From positions 2,903,957 to 2,967,956 of the forward strand of contig NZ_LT635783.1 in the NCBI RefSeq assembly GCF_900128455.1: 64,000 bases of DNA, in the 5' to 3' direction. The notes under the pieces were generated by a model, which ran no database searches, was not told where the DNA came from, and saw only the letters and a program-made list of their open reading frames with translations. Origin of the DNA: Bacteroides mediterraneensis. GTDB taxonomy: Bacteria; Bacteroidota; Bacteroidia; Bacteroidales; Bacteroidaceae. A program made the position numbers and the translations under genes. Shown in pieces: positions 16,955 through 26,409 of this stretch. Each line of letters opens with the position of its first letter. Within the stretch, counting starts at the first letter, position 1.

Positions 16955-18781
16955 TCAATATTCCCAAAGCCAGACATCAAGACTTTTTTCCTTCAGATTT
17001 TCACCAAGCACTGAACAAATCTTATTCTTTATACGTAATTTACTCCTGGATACTGAGGCTGGAGCTATATTCAAGAAAATAGAAATTTCAGTAATGGAAA
17101 AACGGAGTTTGATCAAACTACATAATATTATTTCATGTTCGCTAAGGACAGACACCTCTTTCGACAAACGTTGTGTAAATTTCTGAAAAATATTGTCAGC
17201 TATTTTACACACATCCTTCAGTTCTGTTTCATTCAAATAGACAGGTTGCAGATGAAGTTTACGTAAGAATGGTGCTTGCGTCAACAGCAAAGAGCATAGT
17301 TCTTTTTCCCTCTTTTCCAATAACAGAATCCTGTCAGATAAAGTCTTTACATCAGACAGTTCATGACCTGAGATGGAATAGGAAGCAATCTTTTCATGTA
17401 GCATATTTTTCTCCAACGACAAACGCTCATTTTCCTTTTTCAGCTTCTTAAGTGCCTCTACCTGCTCAACATAAAGCTCTTCTTTCTTATTGTTCTGCTC
17501 GAACTGTGACTGAAGTTCTGCAATATATGATTCGTTCTTTTCAACTTCTAATTCTTTATCATGTAGTTGCAAGGCTAAACGGGTTAACTTTTCTTCTTTC
17601 TGATGTATGGCAATTCGTTTGTGCAGATAAATATAAATAAGTAAAATACCCAATAACAGAACTATTACTATAGTAAACATCCACCAATAAGTGATATTGG
17701 ATTTTTCCAGTTCTAACCTTTGCTTTTCTGTTGTCAGTCTTTCATTGTCATATTTTTCCTTGTATGCTATAATCTCCTTGCCTTTGTCAAGGGTTGTTAT
17801 AGAGTCATTATAGAATAGCAATGAATCACAATAGCTTGTCAAATATTTATGGTACTTGGGCTGATTCCCTAATTTGTACAAGAACTCATATACGGAAGCT
17901 TTTGTATAGATATTATCGGTGAGCAATGCTTTATTAAGATAGAAGTAAGCTGAGTCATATTGCTTGAGATAGAAATAATTTTTTCCAATCAGTGATGATG
18001 ACTGGAATTTCACAGGAAAGGATTTCAGAATTTCCAATGATTGTAAGAACCGTGAACTGTTTTTATATACAAGTGCTATTTCAGTCTGGATGTCATAATA
18101 ATATGCATTATTATCAAGTCCTAACTCAACGGCTATATCGCTACATTTCTGATAGGTTTCAATAGCTTTGGGGAGTTCATTTAAGATGCAATAGCATCTG
18201 GCCAGATATTGTAATGCCCCCATCTGATACCGCTTATTGGAATCCTTCACTGCATAATCGTATGCTTTAGTACATGCTTCAAGCGCGTATGTGTTGAGTC
18301 TACGATATAAATATAGTTTTCCCAAAGAAGACATAATAAGATATCCGGTTTTATAATCTTCTGTTTTCTCTACTTCTGTTTTGCCTTCCAGATAATACTG
18401 CATGGCTTCCTCTATATTGCCAAGCTCATAGTTTATATCACCCATGTAAAGGGCGGACATTGCTTTTCTACGGGCATTATCCGTAGACTTGTAATAATCG
18501 TACGCTATCTTCACAAGCGAATCGGAAGGAATTTTCATTATCAGCTTCACCTTTGCTTGTGAGGTCAGCAGGCACCACAGCGCATGATTCTCTTTGTCTT
18601 TACGTGCAGACGGAATCGGCATGGACTCCAATATGTGCAGCGCACTGTCGGGATGGTCAAACATCACCTCCTCCGCCTTTGCGAGTTCTGGCGTTTGCTT
18701 TGTTACTTTATGATTCTGGCTGCATCCTACAGTCATTAAAGTAGTACAGATTATGATAATTATATGGGTTCTTATTTTCAT
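16955..18781 (-). CDS. TPR lipoprotein-like membrane regulator with C-terminal HTH
   Basis: The protein has 608 residues. The N-terminus has an SPII-like signal with Cys20 (MTVGC). Residues about 34-330 form TPR-like helical pairs (DNARRKAMSALYMGDINYEL, GALQYLARCYCILNELPKAI). A transmembrane helix is at 364-387, a long coiled coil at 390-500, and a LuxR-like HTH at about 545-590 (LSEHEIILCSLIKLRFSITE, then ISIFLNIAPASVSRSKLRIK). This layout puts the TPR sensor in the periplasm and the HTH in the cytoplasm, as in other one-component TPR regulators of Bacteroides. It lies just upstream of the propeller array and is a good candidate to control it. Confidence 0.75.
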   Translation of the reverse strand: MKIRTHIIIIICTTLMTVGCSQNHKVTKQTPELAKAEEVMFDHPDSALHILESMPIPSARKDKENHALWCLLTSQAKVKLIMKIPSDSLVKIAYDYYKSTDNARRKAMSALYMGDINYELGNIEEAMQYYLEGKTEVEKTEDYKTGYLIMSSLGKLYLYRRLNTYALEACTKAYDYAVKDSNKRYQMGALQYLARCYCILNELPKAIETYQKCSDIAVELGLDNNAYYYDIQTEIALVYKNSSRFLQSLEILKSFPVKFQSSSLIGKNYFYLKQYDSAYFYLNKALLTDNIYTKASVYEFLYKLGNQPKYHKYLTSYCDSLLFYNDSITTLDKGKEIIAYKEKYDNERLTTEKQRLELEKSNITYWWMFTIVIVLLLGILLIYIYLHKRIAIHQKEEKLTRLALQLHDKELEVEKNESYIAELQSQFEQNNKKEELYVEQVEALKKLKKENERLSLEKNMLHEKIASYSISGHELSDVKTLSDRILLLEKREKELCSLLLTQAPFLRKLHLQPVYLNETELKDVCKIADNIFQKFTQRLSKEVSVLSEHEIILCSLIKLRFSITEISIFLNIAPASVSRSKLRIKNKICSVLGENLKEKSLDVWLWEY

Positions 18782-19091
18782 GATTGGGTCCTTTTGTTGC
18801 TAAATTACAAAAAGTATCAATTCTACATTTTACATATTTCTGAATATTCATAAAGATTTCCTTCACAATACTTTATTTCCATAGGTTTAGAGCGACCTAT
18901 TCGTTACCCCCCCCAAAAAATCGTATTCTGTCTTCTTAGGAAAAACCGATATCCTTTTCATCTTAATTACATTTAAAATTTTGTCATGACGAAATTAAGT
19001 ATAAAAATTGTCTTTATAAAAATTGTTCAGGACCTCAATCCATACAAGAAACACAATCCACTATAATACAGACACATGCAATCAATAAATG
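18782..19091. other. Intergenic region with C8-A6 homopolymer tract
   Basis: The 310-bp gap between the ToxR-like gene (ends 19092) and the TPR-HTH gene (starts 18781) has no coding signal. It contains eight consecutive C (18907-18914) followed by six A. The tract lies in the upstream region of the TPR-HTH gene, where slippage could alter promoter spacing or a leader. No clear -33/-7 pair was found. Confidence 0.4.
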
Positions 19092-20213
19092 TCAGTTCAT
19101 GTCAGTTGGCTCCAAAGGAAGAATCAGACGATAAGCTCCGTTTCCGTCACTATGCAACGTAACGGATGAGAATTGTTTAAGCTTCTTCCTAAAGCGTTCA
19201 ATCATTTTATAAAAGCTGTCCAATGAATATTCTTCAAGGTCTTTACCCATAATCTGATAAATCTCATATTTGGTCAATGTGTGGTCGGATGCTTTGAGAA
19301 AGTGCTCCAACAGCACAGACATGGCAGGGGAAAGTTTCTCAATGACACCGTTACCATCACAAAACAAACGCTGTTCGGCATCAAAAAACACATCGTGCTC
19401 CAGTCTGTAGACACGGGCCTTTATATGTCTGGTCTTATTGCGTGATTTGACAGGAAGTGGCGCTTTTTCGACTATCTTTTCCACCACCACAGTTCGTTTC
19501 GAAACCAACTGATTCAGTCTGTCGTAAAACAACCAGAAAAAAATATACATACACCAAAGAAGGACAACCGTTATAACCATTCCGCCCGGTAGAAGACTCC
19601 ACCAGGAATAAGAAATATAACCGGATAATTCAATCTCCAGACGATAACCCAAATAGGTGGAGACCAGACTATCCGACGGAGCAAACTCTTCCAGTGTTCC
19701 CGAAGCAAAGCTCGAAACTTTTCCCGACAAATCGGTTATTCTGGAACAGACCCCTGTTTTACCTTTTATATCGGATAATGCCAACTGCTTATCCCAGGCA
19801 TAGTGCAAGGAATCAGAAGGAAATGGATATTTCTCAAGAATTAAGCTGAGATAAATATTCTTATCTCCATCTTTAAAATAAGCATTATTCCGCCTGTGTA
19901 AAGGAAGATGATAAACATGAGTTCCATCTTGTAATGCAAATACCACAGAATCTGGAATATCGGTTTCTAAAGTCTTTTGCTGAAATAAAGAAGTGATAGT
20001 ATGGAAACCATATTTCTCCATTTTATCCAATTTCTTCAGTTCGTTTCCCACTGCCTCAAGAAAGACAGCTTTAGCCTGCCTATTCCATGCTTGCTCACGT
20101 TGCTTACACGCATTGAATATCAATATACCATATACTATAGTAAAAAGCATACAAGCAACTAGTACTCCTATCCTGATAATATTCTTTCTTTTAACTATAT
20201 ATGTCGTATTCAT
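19092..20213 (-). CDS. ToxR-like membrane-anchored winged-helix regulator
   Basis: The protein has 373 residues. A first transmembrane helix at about 13-34 is followed by a periplasmic domain (35-205), a second helix at about 207-230, a basic linker, and a C-terminal OmpR/PhoB-type winged helix (about 268-366: VYRLEHDVFFDAEQRLFCDG, then LSPAMSVLLEHFLKASDHTL, then SFYKMIERFRKKLKQ as recognition region). The HTH is C-terminal and cytoplasmic, opposite in order to ToxR but the same principle: a periplasmic signal read directly by a membrane-bound transcription factor. It is the most upstream gene of the minus-strand NVEALA/propeller block and its likely regulator. Confidence 0.75.
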   Translation of the reverse strand: MNTTYIVKRKNIIRIGVLVACMLFTIVYGILIFNACKQREQAWNRQAKAVFLEAVGNELKKLDKMEKYGFHTITSLFQQKTLETDIPDSVVFALQDGTHVYHLPLHRRNNAYFKDGDKNIYLSLILEKYPFPSDSLHYAWDKQLALSDIKGKTGVCSRITDLSGKVSSFASGTLEEFAPSDSLVSTYLGYRLEIELSGYISYSWWSLLPGGMVITVVLLWCMYIFFWLFYDRLNQLVSKRTVVVEKIVEKAPLPVKSRNKTRHIKARVYRLEHDVFFDAEQRLFCDGNGVIEKLSPAMSVLLEHFLKASDHTLTKYEIYQIMGKDLEEYSLDSFYKMIERFRKKLKQFSSVTLHSDGNGAYRLILPLEPTDMN

Positions 20214-20466
20214 TACATTACTTTATACACATATACAAAAAGATGCCTTTTCTCTTGAAAACAACTGTCTCTCTGCGCATTTTTTAATTAAGGATATGCA
20301 ATACGGTTAAGCAGGATGTATGATACACTACATTATTAATGACAATCCAGTTTTAGTAATGGTAAAATGTAATTTTAAACATCTATGGATGCCAACAATC
20401 GAATCCGAAAACTGACATTAGCGATCTCTCAAAATCGAGTTCTTTTATTTCTTCCATCCTATGATG

Positions 20467-22029
20467 CTACTCTGTTCGCCAGTCTGCTATCGTACCTGTT
20501 TCAGATGAGAACACTGCTCCTATTTTATAGAGCTTACGCTGGTCTGCTTCGTACTCCCGCACATAGCCTTTTTCCTTGATCTGACGCAGGGCTTCTTCGG
20601 CTGTTCCATCCAGTTTAAACTCGAATATATAAACAAAGTCTGGAGTTTCCACGATACAGTCTACCCTGCCGTGACTCTGCACCTTTTCCGTATATACCGT
20701 ATACACGCTGATAAGGCGCATCAACAGATAGAACGTATAGTGGAAATAACGCTCCCGTTCACGCTCATTTTCCTTACGGCGCATGGTGTACGGAATACTG
20801 GCTAAAAAGGAAGTAAGACTTGTGCGGAAATCGTCCAACTCTCCTTTTTTAAGGCATGTCACTGCGTTTCTTATCCATGAAGGAGTATCTCCATTCGAAA
20901 AATAGCTGGAAGCCACCATCGTAAGAAAGCCACGCTTCACCTCCTTATTCGGATAATCCAAAAGGAAGGTGTTTTCTTCCAAATCGAAATCCTTTATCGT
21001 CAAGTAGCCGCTTTGGTAAATCATCGGCAACGGCTGTTCCACGTTGGCCTTGTAGTCGATGAACTCTTCCGCAGAATAGTACTTGCCCGTGATTTCGTTC
21101 ATATTCTCGTCGGTGTGAGACAGTAGCCGGACAAGATAAGTCGGCGTACCGCTCTTGAACCAGTAATCAGATATATCCATCGAAGCAAACGCATTAAGAA
21201 GACTGAACGGATTATATACATCAGACAATTTCTTACTGAAATGATAACCATCATATTGTGCTTTAAGCATCGCCCGCATTTCATCATACGAACAACGGTA
21301 CACTTCCGACATGGCCTCCATCGGCTCCCGGAAAGTAGCATCCAGTTCTTCCTGAGATATGCCGCATAGCGTCTCATACTTGCCGTGCATACTAATGTCG
21401 AAAGGCTGGTTGAAACCGCTGAACACACTCACCTGCGAAAACTTCGTCACACCGGTCAGGAATACAAACTGAAGATGCTCGTCGGCACTCTTGAAAGCGG
21501 AATAAAAGGCTTTCAATGTATTCCGGTTCCGCTCTTCCAAGGAAGCGTCTGTATCCAACACGTCCAAGATGGGTTTGTCATATTCATCAATCAGGACAAC
21601 GGCCCTCCTCCCGGTATGCTCATGGGCCGCACGAATGACCTCGGCAAAGAAATCGCCCAGCCCCAAATTACGGCTCTTTTCGGGCAAAGCATACTGGTCG
21701 GCCCACGAAGAAATGTAATAACCGAGCTTTCTTTCCAGTTCGCCGGGAAGCGTGAAATCTGTTCCGTTGAAATCCAGATGAAATACGGGATAGACTTTCC
21801 AGTCCTTCTCCAGCGCGTCTATCTTCAACCCTTTGAACAGTTCTTTCCTTCCTAAGAAATAGTTCTTCAAGGTAGAAACAAGAAGACTCTTCCCGAAACG
21901 GCGCGGACGGCTGAGGAAGTAAATCTTACCTTCCTTTACCAGACTGTAAACCAAATCTGTTTTATCCACATAGACATAGCCGTCTTCTATCAACTGGTCG
22001 AAACTTTGGATTCCTATTGGGTACTTCAT
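20467..22029 (-). CDS. AAA-ATPase-like protein with C-terminal PD-(D/E)XK nuclease-like domain
   Basis: This 520-residue protein starts MKYPIGIQSFDQLIEDGYVY, the usual start of the DUF1703/AAA-ATPase-like family abundant in Bacteroidales. A P-loop-like SRPRRFGKSLLV and Walker B-like AVVLIDEYDKPIL lie in the N-terminal half. The C-terminal PDDEXK_9-type domain shows VDCIVETPDFVYIFEFKLDG (Asp...Glu-x-Lys). The role is not established; the family is often multicopy and has been discussed as mobile or defence-related. It stands alone on the minus strand, with a 22-bp-period repeat array upstream of it. Confidence 0.85.
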   Translation of the reverse strand: MKYPIGIQSFDQLIEDGYVYVDKTDLVYSLVKEGKIYFLSRPRRFGKSLLVSTLKNYFLGRKELFKGLKIDALEKDWKVYPVFHLDFNGTDFTLPGELERKLGYYISSWADQYALPEKSRNLGLGDFFAEVIRAAHEHTGRRAVVLIDEYDKPILDVLDTDASLEERNRNTLKAFYSAFKSADEHLQFVFLTGVTKFSQVSVFSGFNQPFDISMHGKYETLCGISQEELDATFREPMEAMSEVYRCSYDEMRAMLKAQYDGYHFSKKLSDVYNPFSLLNAFASMDISDYWFKSGTPTYLVRLLSHTDENMNEITGKYYSAEEFIDYKANVEQPLPMIYQSGYLTIKDFDLEENTFLLDYPNKEVKRGFLTMVASSYFSNGDTPSWIRNAVTCLKKGELDDFRTSLTSFLASIPYTMRRKENERERERYFHYTFYLLMRLISVYTVYTEKVQSHGRVDCIVETPDFVYIFEFKLDGTAEEALRQIKEKGYVREYEADQRKLYKIGAVFSSETGTIADWRTE

Positions 22030-22377
22030 CTTGATACAATCTTACAATTTGACTTTTTAGATGCACACATACAAAAATAACTTTTTCTTTTGAAAGCAAC
22101 TGTCATTTTGCTCATTTTTTCTTCTTCAGAAAAGGAAATTCAGCCCTCAGGTCAATCCTCATGCACAAACTGTGCAGGAAAAGAAGCTCCACAAATTCAA
22201 GAAGAAAAGAAAGCTCCCTAAAATAGGAGATGAAGGAAACAAGAAAGCTGTTTCAGCAACAAAAAGAACACCAAGAAGCGAAATAAACCTTCATTCAGTC
22301 ACGCCGGAAAATTTCATATTCACGCTTGAAATAGAAAATAAAGTCCTCAAAAATCTTCATTTTAAGACCTGCAAAAA

Positions 22378-22481
22378 AGATACAAGTGCGTTTGCCCGGA
22401 AGCTCCTAAGCGTTTGCCGGAAAACGCAAGGACGTTTGGAGTAAAACGCCTTTACGTTTGCCTCCGAACGTCAAAGCGATT
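22378..22481. repeat. Five-unit, 22-bp-period palindromic array (copy 1)
   Basis: Units start at 22378, 22400, 22422, 22444 and 22466, exactly 22 bp apart. The two central units are AAACGCAAGGACGTTT and AAACGCCTTTACGTTT, 16-bp imperfect palindromes separated by six bases. The outer units are degraded (AAGCTCCTAAGCGTTT). The array at 59595-59698 has the same unit length, period and count, so this is a defined element rather than chance. Confidence 0.7.
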
Positions 22482-22693
22482 TTTCCAGATTTTCATTTTT
22501 ATTCTCCCGGGACGACCGTTTCACTCCCCTTCTCCCTCTCTACAGACTGCTGTGGGGCAGATGAGGTTTTCGGGTTCCAAAAGGCGGCTGCACAGAAGAG
22601 GCTTTTTGCTGCCAGACACAGTTAGAAAAGCCCGTCAATTTCACCCTTTTTGACAGGGATTTCTCAAAACAACAAACATTCTGACAAAAAAAA

Positions 22694-22749
22694 GAATGTC
22701 ATCCCCGAAGCAAGAAAGACTCCTGAAAGCCTTTGCGGGAATGACATTC
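22694..22749 (-). terminator. Terminator downstream of the phosphohexomutase gene
   Basis: On the minus strand GAATGTCATTCCCG pairs with CGGGGATGACATTC (one bulge) around a 28-nt loop, followed by eight T. It lies 46 bp after the stop codon. Confidence 0.7.
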
Positions 22750-22794
22750 CTTATTTTAAATCATCTCTGGCGGCGCACTCACACGCCCCGCATC

Positions 22795-24540
22795 TTAAAT
22801 GCCCAAAGATTTCTTTACTGCATCTACTTTTTCTTTGGCGTCGGCCAATGCACCTGCATAGCACTTCGGACAATGCATTTCGCCCTTGATTTCCATGTAG
22901 AACTTAATCTTAGGTTCTGTGCCGGAAGGACGTACAGAAACTTTTGTACCGTCGGCTGTAAAGAACTGAAGCACATTGGAAGGTTCCGGCATATCCAGGT
23001 CTGTAGCTTTTCCGGTGTTGTCGGTAGCCTTCAAGGTCTTGTAGTCTTTTACCAGAACCACTTCCGAGTCACCCAGTTCTTTCGGCGGACATGCACGGAA
23101 GTTGTCCATCATGGCCTTGATTTCGTCAGCACCCGTCTTACCCGGTTTCACTACGTTGACAGTCACTTCCAGTGAGAAGCCGTATTCTACGTAGATTTCC
23201 ATCAGTATGTCATACAGAGTCTTGCCCTGGTCTTTGGCCCATGCGCAGATTTCAGCCAGCAGTGAGCAGGCAGAAACGGCATCTTTATCACGTACGAAGT
23301 CTTCAGCCAGGAATCCGTAGCTTTCTTCACCGCCACCGATGTATTGTTCCTTGCCTTCACGCAGACGGATTTCACGGGCAATCCATTTGAAACCAGTGTA
23401 GCAGTCAAGCATCTTGATGTGGTTCTTGTCGGCCACTTTCTTAATCAGCTCTGTGGTTACGATGGTCTTCACGATGAACTCGTTGCCTTTCATCTTACCC
23501 ATAGCGATACGGTTCTTGATGATGTAGTACAGGAAAATCAAGCAGGTCTGGTTACCGTTGATCAATACCCATTCGCCCTTGCTGTCCTTGCAAGCCATAC
23601 CCACACGGTCGGCATCGGGGTCGGAAGCCATCACGATGTCGGCATCGATTTCCTTGGCCAGCTTGATGGCCAATGTCAGTGCTTCTGCATTTTCCGGGTT
23701 CGGAGATACCACTGTAGGGAAGTCACCGCTCTTCACCATCTGTTCGGCCACGCAATGTACGTTTTCAAAGCCCCACAATTTGAGTGACTGCGGAATCAAC
23801 ATCATACCAGTTCCATGAATCGGCGTGTAGACAATCTTCAGGTCTTTCTGACGCTTGATCACTTCCGGGTCGATAGACAAGGTGTGTACCTGACGCAGGT
23901 ATTCGTCGTCGATTTCCTTACCGATAATCTGAATCAATTCCTTGTTGCCCTGGAACTTGATTTCGCTCACGCTGGAAATCTTGTTCACTTCGTCGATGAT
24001 GCCCTTGTCGTGCGGAGCCAATACCTGTGCACCGTCGTCCCAGTAAGCCTTGTAACCGTTGTATTCTTTCGGATTGTGCGAAGCCGTGATGTTGATACCG
24101 CTCTGGCAGCCCAGATGACGGATGGCAAATGACATTTCCGGAGTAGGACGCATGTCATCGAACAGATATACCTTGATGCCGTTGGCCGTGAAGATGTCGG
24201 CAGAAATTTCCGCAAACTTGCGGCTGTTGTTGCGGCAGTCGTGCCCTACCACTACCGAGATGTCTTTCTTTCCGGCAAAGCATTTGTTCAGGTAGTTGGC
24301 CAAGCCCTGTGTAGCGGCACCTACCGTGTAGATATTCATTCTGTTGGAACCGGCTCCCATGATGCCGCGCAAACCACCTGTACCGAATTCAAGGTCTTTG
24401 TAGAAGGCATCTATCAATTCCGACTTGTCGGGATTTTCAAGCATGCGTTTCACTTCAGCCTGTGTTTCGGCGTCGTAGGCAGCCGTCAGCCATGTCTGAG
24501 CTTTCTCAGTACACTGTTGAATCAATTCATTGTTTTCCAT
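22795..24540 (-). CDS. Phosphoglucomutase/phosphomannomutase (alpha-D-phosphohexomutase)
   Basis: This 581-residue enzyme interconverts hexose 1- and 6-phosphates. The catalytic loop is TASHNP at 152-157 (phospho-Ser154). The metal loop is DPDADRVG, the sugar-binding loop is GGGEESYGF, and the phosphate site is RPSGTEPKIKFY. The length matches the PgcA-type enzymes of Firmicutes and Bacteroidetes. It is monocistronic with its own terminator, and divergent from the M23 peptidase gene. Confidence 0.93.
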   Translation of the reverse strand: MENNELIQQCTEKAQTWLTAAYDAETQAEVKRMLENPDKSELIDAFYKDLEFGTGGLRGIMGAGSNRMNIYTVGAATQGLANYLNKCFAGKKDISVVVGHDCRNNSRKFAEISADIFTANGIKVYLFDDMRPTPEMSFAIRHLGCQSGINITASHNPKEYNGYKAYWDDGAQVLAPHDKGIIDEVNKISSVSEIKFQGNKELIQIIGKEIDDEYLRQVHTLSIDPEVIKRQKDLKIVYTPIHGTGMMLIPQSLKLWGFENVHCVAEQMVKSGDFPTVVSPNPENAEALTLAIKLAKEIDADIVMASDPDADRVGMACKDSKGEWVLINGNQTCLIFLYYIIKNRIAMGKMKGNEFIVKTIVTTELIKKVADKNHIKMLDCYTGFKWIAREIRLREGKEQYIGGGEESYGFLAEDFVRDKDAVSACSLLAEICAWAKDQGKTLYDILMEIYVEYGFSLEVTVNVVKPGKTGADEIKAMMDNFRACPPKELGDSEVVLVKDYKTLKATDNTGKATDLDMPEPSNVLQFFTADGTKVSVRPSGTEPKIKFYMEIKGEMHCPKCYAGALADAKEKVDAVKKSLGI

Positions 24541-24654
24541 GATTATACTGTTTAATAAATAATAAATTACATATCAATAACACTGACAAAAATAGACCAT
24601 TCAGATAAATTATCCTAATAAAAAACGACGTATTTTTTAGAGTCATTCCAAAAA

Positions 24655-24686
24655 GATTGCAGCTTCGGGATTTCTTAATATCTTTG
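24655..24686 (+). promoter_or_regulatory. Promoter of the M23 peptidase gene
   Basis: TTG at 24656-24658, a 20-bp spacer and TATCTTTG at 24679-24686 fit the Bacteroidales -33/-7 pattern. It lies 25 bp before the start codon at 24711. Confidence 0.65.
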
Positions 24687-24710
24687 TAACCGCTTAACAA
24701 ATACGAAAAA

Positions 24711-26372
24711 ATGAGACAGAAAATGATACTGGCACTGACCTTGGCGGGGGTACTCTCCGGACAGGCCCAGAATGTCACCGACAACTACTTCCGTTCTCCG
24801 TTCGACTTCCCGATTCTGCTCAGCGCCAACTTTGGCGAGCTGCGCCCCAATCATTTCCACAACGGACTGGACATCAAGACACAAGGGGTAACCGGCAAAC
24901 CCATTTACTGCATTGCCGACGGCTATGTATCGCGTGTGGCGGTATTGCACGGAGGATACGGACAGGCTCTCTATATCACCCATCCCAACGGACTGACTTC
25001 GGTGTACGGACACGTGGTTTCATTTGCCAAGAACATACAGGCTTACGTGCGCCAATACCAGTATGCGCACGAAACGTTTACCTGCGACCTGAAATTCCAA
25101 CCCGGACAGTTCCCGGTGAAGAAGGGGGATATCATTGCCCTGAGCGGCAACGAGGGGGCTTCGGCTGGACCTCACCTGCACCTGGAGCTGCGGCAGACGG
25201 AAACGGGAGAATACATTGACCCCATGCCTTATTTCAAGCGTTTCCTGAAAGACAGCAAGGCGCCCGTGGCCAGCCTCATCGGCATTTATCCGATTCAGGG
25301 AGAGGGCGTGGTGAACGGCAGCACGCAAAAGAAACTGCTCAACGTGAATGCCCTGAGACAGCCCATCCACGCGTGGGGGAAAATCTACACGGGCATCAGC
25401 GCCAAGGATTACATGGACGGCACCTCGAACTTCTACGGCGTACACTCGGTCACGCTTTATGTGGACTCGGTACAAGTGTTCAACAGCACGACCGACCGGG
25501 TGCTGCCCGACGAGAACCGCATGATCAACGGGTTTACGGACTACGACGAGCTGACCCGCACGCGGCGGCTGATTATGCGTTCCTATAAGTTGCCCGGCAA
25601 CCGTCTCCGACTGCTCCGCACGGATGAGAACCGGGGTGCTGTAAACATCAACGAGGAACGGGACTATCATTTCCGCTACGTGCTGGAAGACAATTTCGGC
25701 AACCGCAGAACGTATGCATTTACCATAAAGGGCAAACGGCAGGACATTCCCGCCTACAAGCCAGAGGCTGACGAGATGCTTTACTGGAACCGGACCAACA
25801 TCATCCAGCAACCGGGCATGGAACTGGTGGTGCCCCGCTACTACGTATATGACAACGTGCCGCTCCACACCCGCGTCAAGGGGGACAGCTCGCACATCGC
25901 CTTCGACTATGTGCTGGATGCCGGACGGACGCCTATCCACAGCTACTGCGACTTGTCCATCGGCCTGCGCCACAAGCCGGTGGCCGACACCACGAAATAC
26001 TACATCGTGCAGAAGGCCGGCAAATGGCGGAGTTCCATGGGCGGAAAATACGAGAACGGATGGGTCAAGACCCGGATACGTTCCCTCGGCACCTTCTCTG
26101 TCGACGTGGATACCGTGGCGCCGAGAATCACTCCCGTCGGACAGGGCGGATGGCGCAGCAACCGGCAAATCCGGTTTCGCATCAGCGACACCGAATCGGG
26201 TATCGGCACCTACAAGGTGTACATTGACGGGAAGTTTGTCCTCTTCGGCCTGAAGAAAGGCATCCTGGTGATACAAGACCCGGAAAAGGTGAAAAAGGGA
26301 GTTCCCCACAAGGCCGAGGTGACCGTGACCGACCAATGCGGAAACACGGCCCGCAAGGAATACAAGTTCTGA
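24711..26372 (+). CDS. M23-family (LytM-type) peptidoglycan endopeptidase, exported
   Basis: This 553-residue protein has a signal peptide (about 1-19, cleaved near GQAQ). The N-terminal M23 domain has the zinc ligands His50 and Asp54 (NHFHNGLDIKTQ) and the HLH pair at 155-157 (GPHLHLEL), so it looks active. About 370 residues of beta-rich sequence follow, of unknown role, ending in an Ig-like segment (VTVTDQCGNTARKEYKF). It probably trims peptidoglycan cross-links in the periplasm. The gene is 38 bp upstream of the C69 dipeptidase and probably co-transcribed with it. Confidence 0.9.
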   Translation: MRQKMILALTLAGVLSGQAQNVTDNYFRSPFDFPILLSANFGELRPNHFHNGLDIKTQGVTGKPIYCIADGYVSRVAVLHGGYGQALYITHPNGLTSVYGHVVSFAKNIQAYVRQYQYAHETFTCDLKFQPGQFPVKKGDIIALSGNEGASAGPHLHLELRQTETGEYIDPMPYFKRFLKDSKAPVASLIGIYPIQGEGVVNGSTQKKLLNVNALRQPIHAWGKIYTGISAKDYMDGTSNFYGVHSVTLYVDSVQVFNSTTDRVLPDENRMINGFTDYDELTRTRRLIMRSYKLPGNRLRLLRTDENRGAVNINEERDYHFRYVLEDNFGNRRTYAFTIKGKRQDIPAYKPEADEMLYWNRTNIIQQPGMELVVPRYYVYDNVPLHTRVKGDSSHIAFDYVLDAGRTPIHSYCDLSIGLRHKPVADTTKYYIVQKAGKWRSSMGGKYENGWVKTRIRSLGTFSVDVDTVAPRITPVGQGGWRSNRQIRFRISDTESGIGTYKVYIDGKFVLFGLKKGILVIQDPEKVKKGVPHKAEVTVTDQCGNTARKEYKF

Positions 26373-26409
26373 AAGAATCAATAACTCAAATCATAAACAA
26401 CCTACCTAC

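Larger units (their letters stand above)
22030..22794. other. 765-bp non-coding gap with palindromic array and terminator
   Basis: No convincing gene. It holds the five-unit palindromic array (22378-22481) and the pgm terminator (22694-22749). A 90-codon plus-strand frame at 22172-22444 is lysine-rich, overlaps the array, has no family resemblance and is not called. Confidence 0.6.

Noticed and set aside
22172..22444. A 90-codon plus-strand frame in the gap upstream of the AAA-ATPase gene
   Set aside because: It is Lys-rich, lacks a promoter and overlaps the palindromic array; no homologous pattern was recognised.
25020..26381. Long minus-strand frame antisense to the M23 peptidase gene
   Set aside because: It mirrors the codon pattern of the real gene, has no family motif and no promoter; the plus-strand protein has clear catalytic residues.
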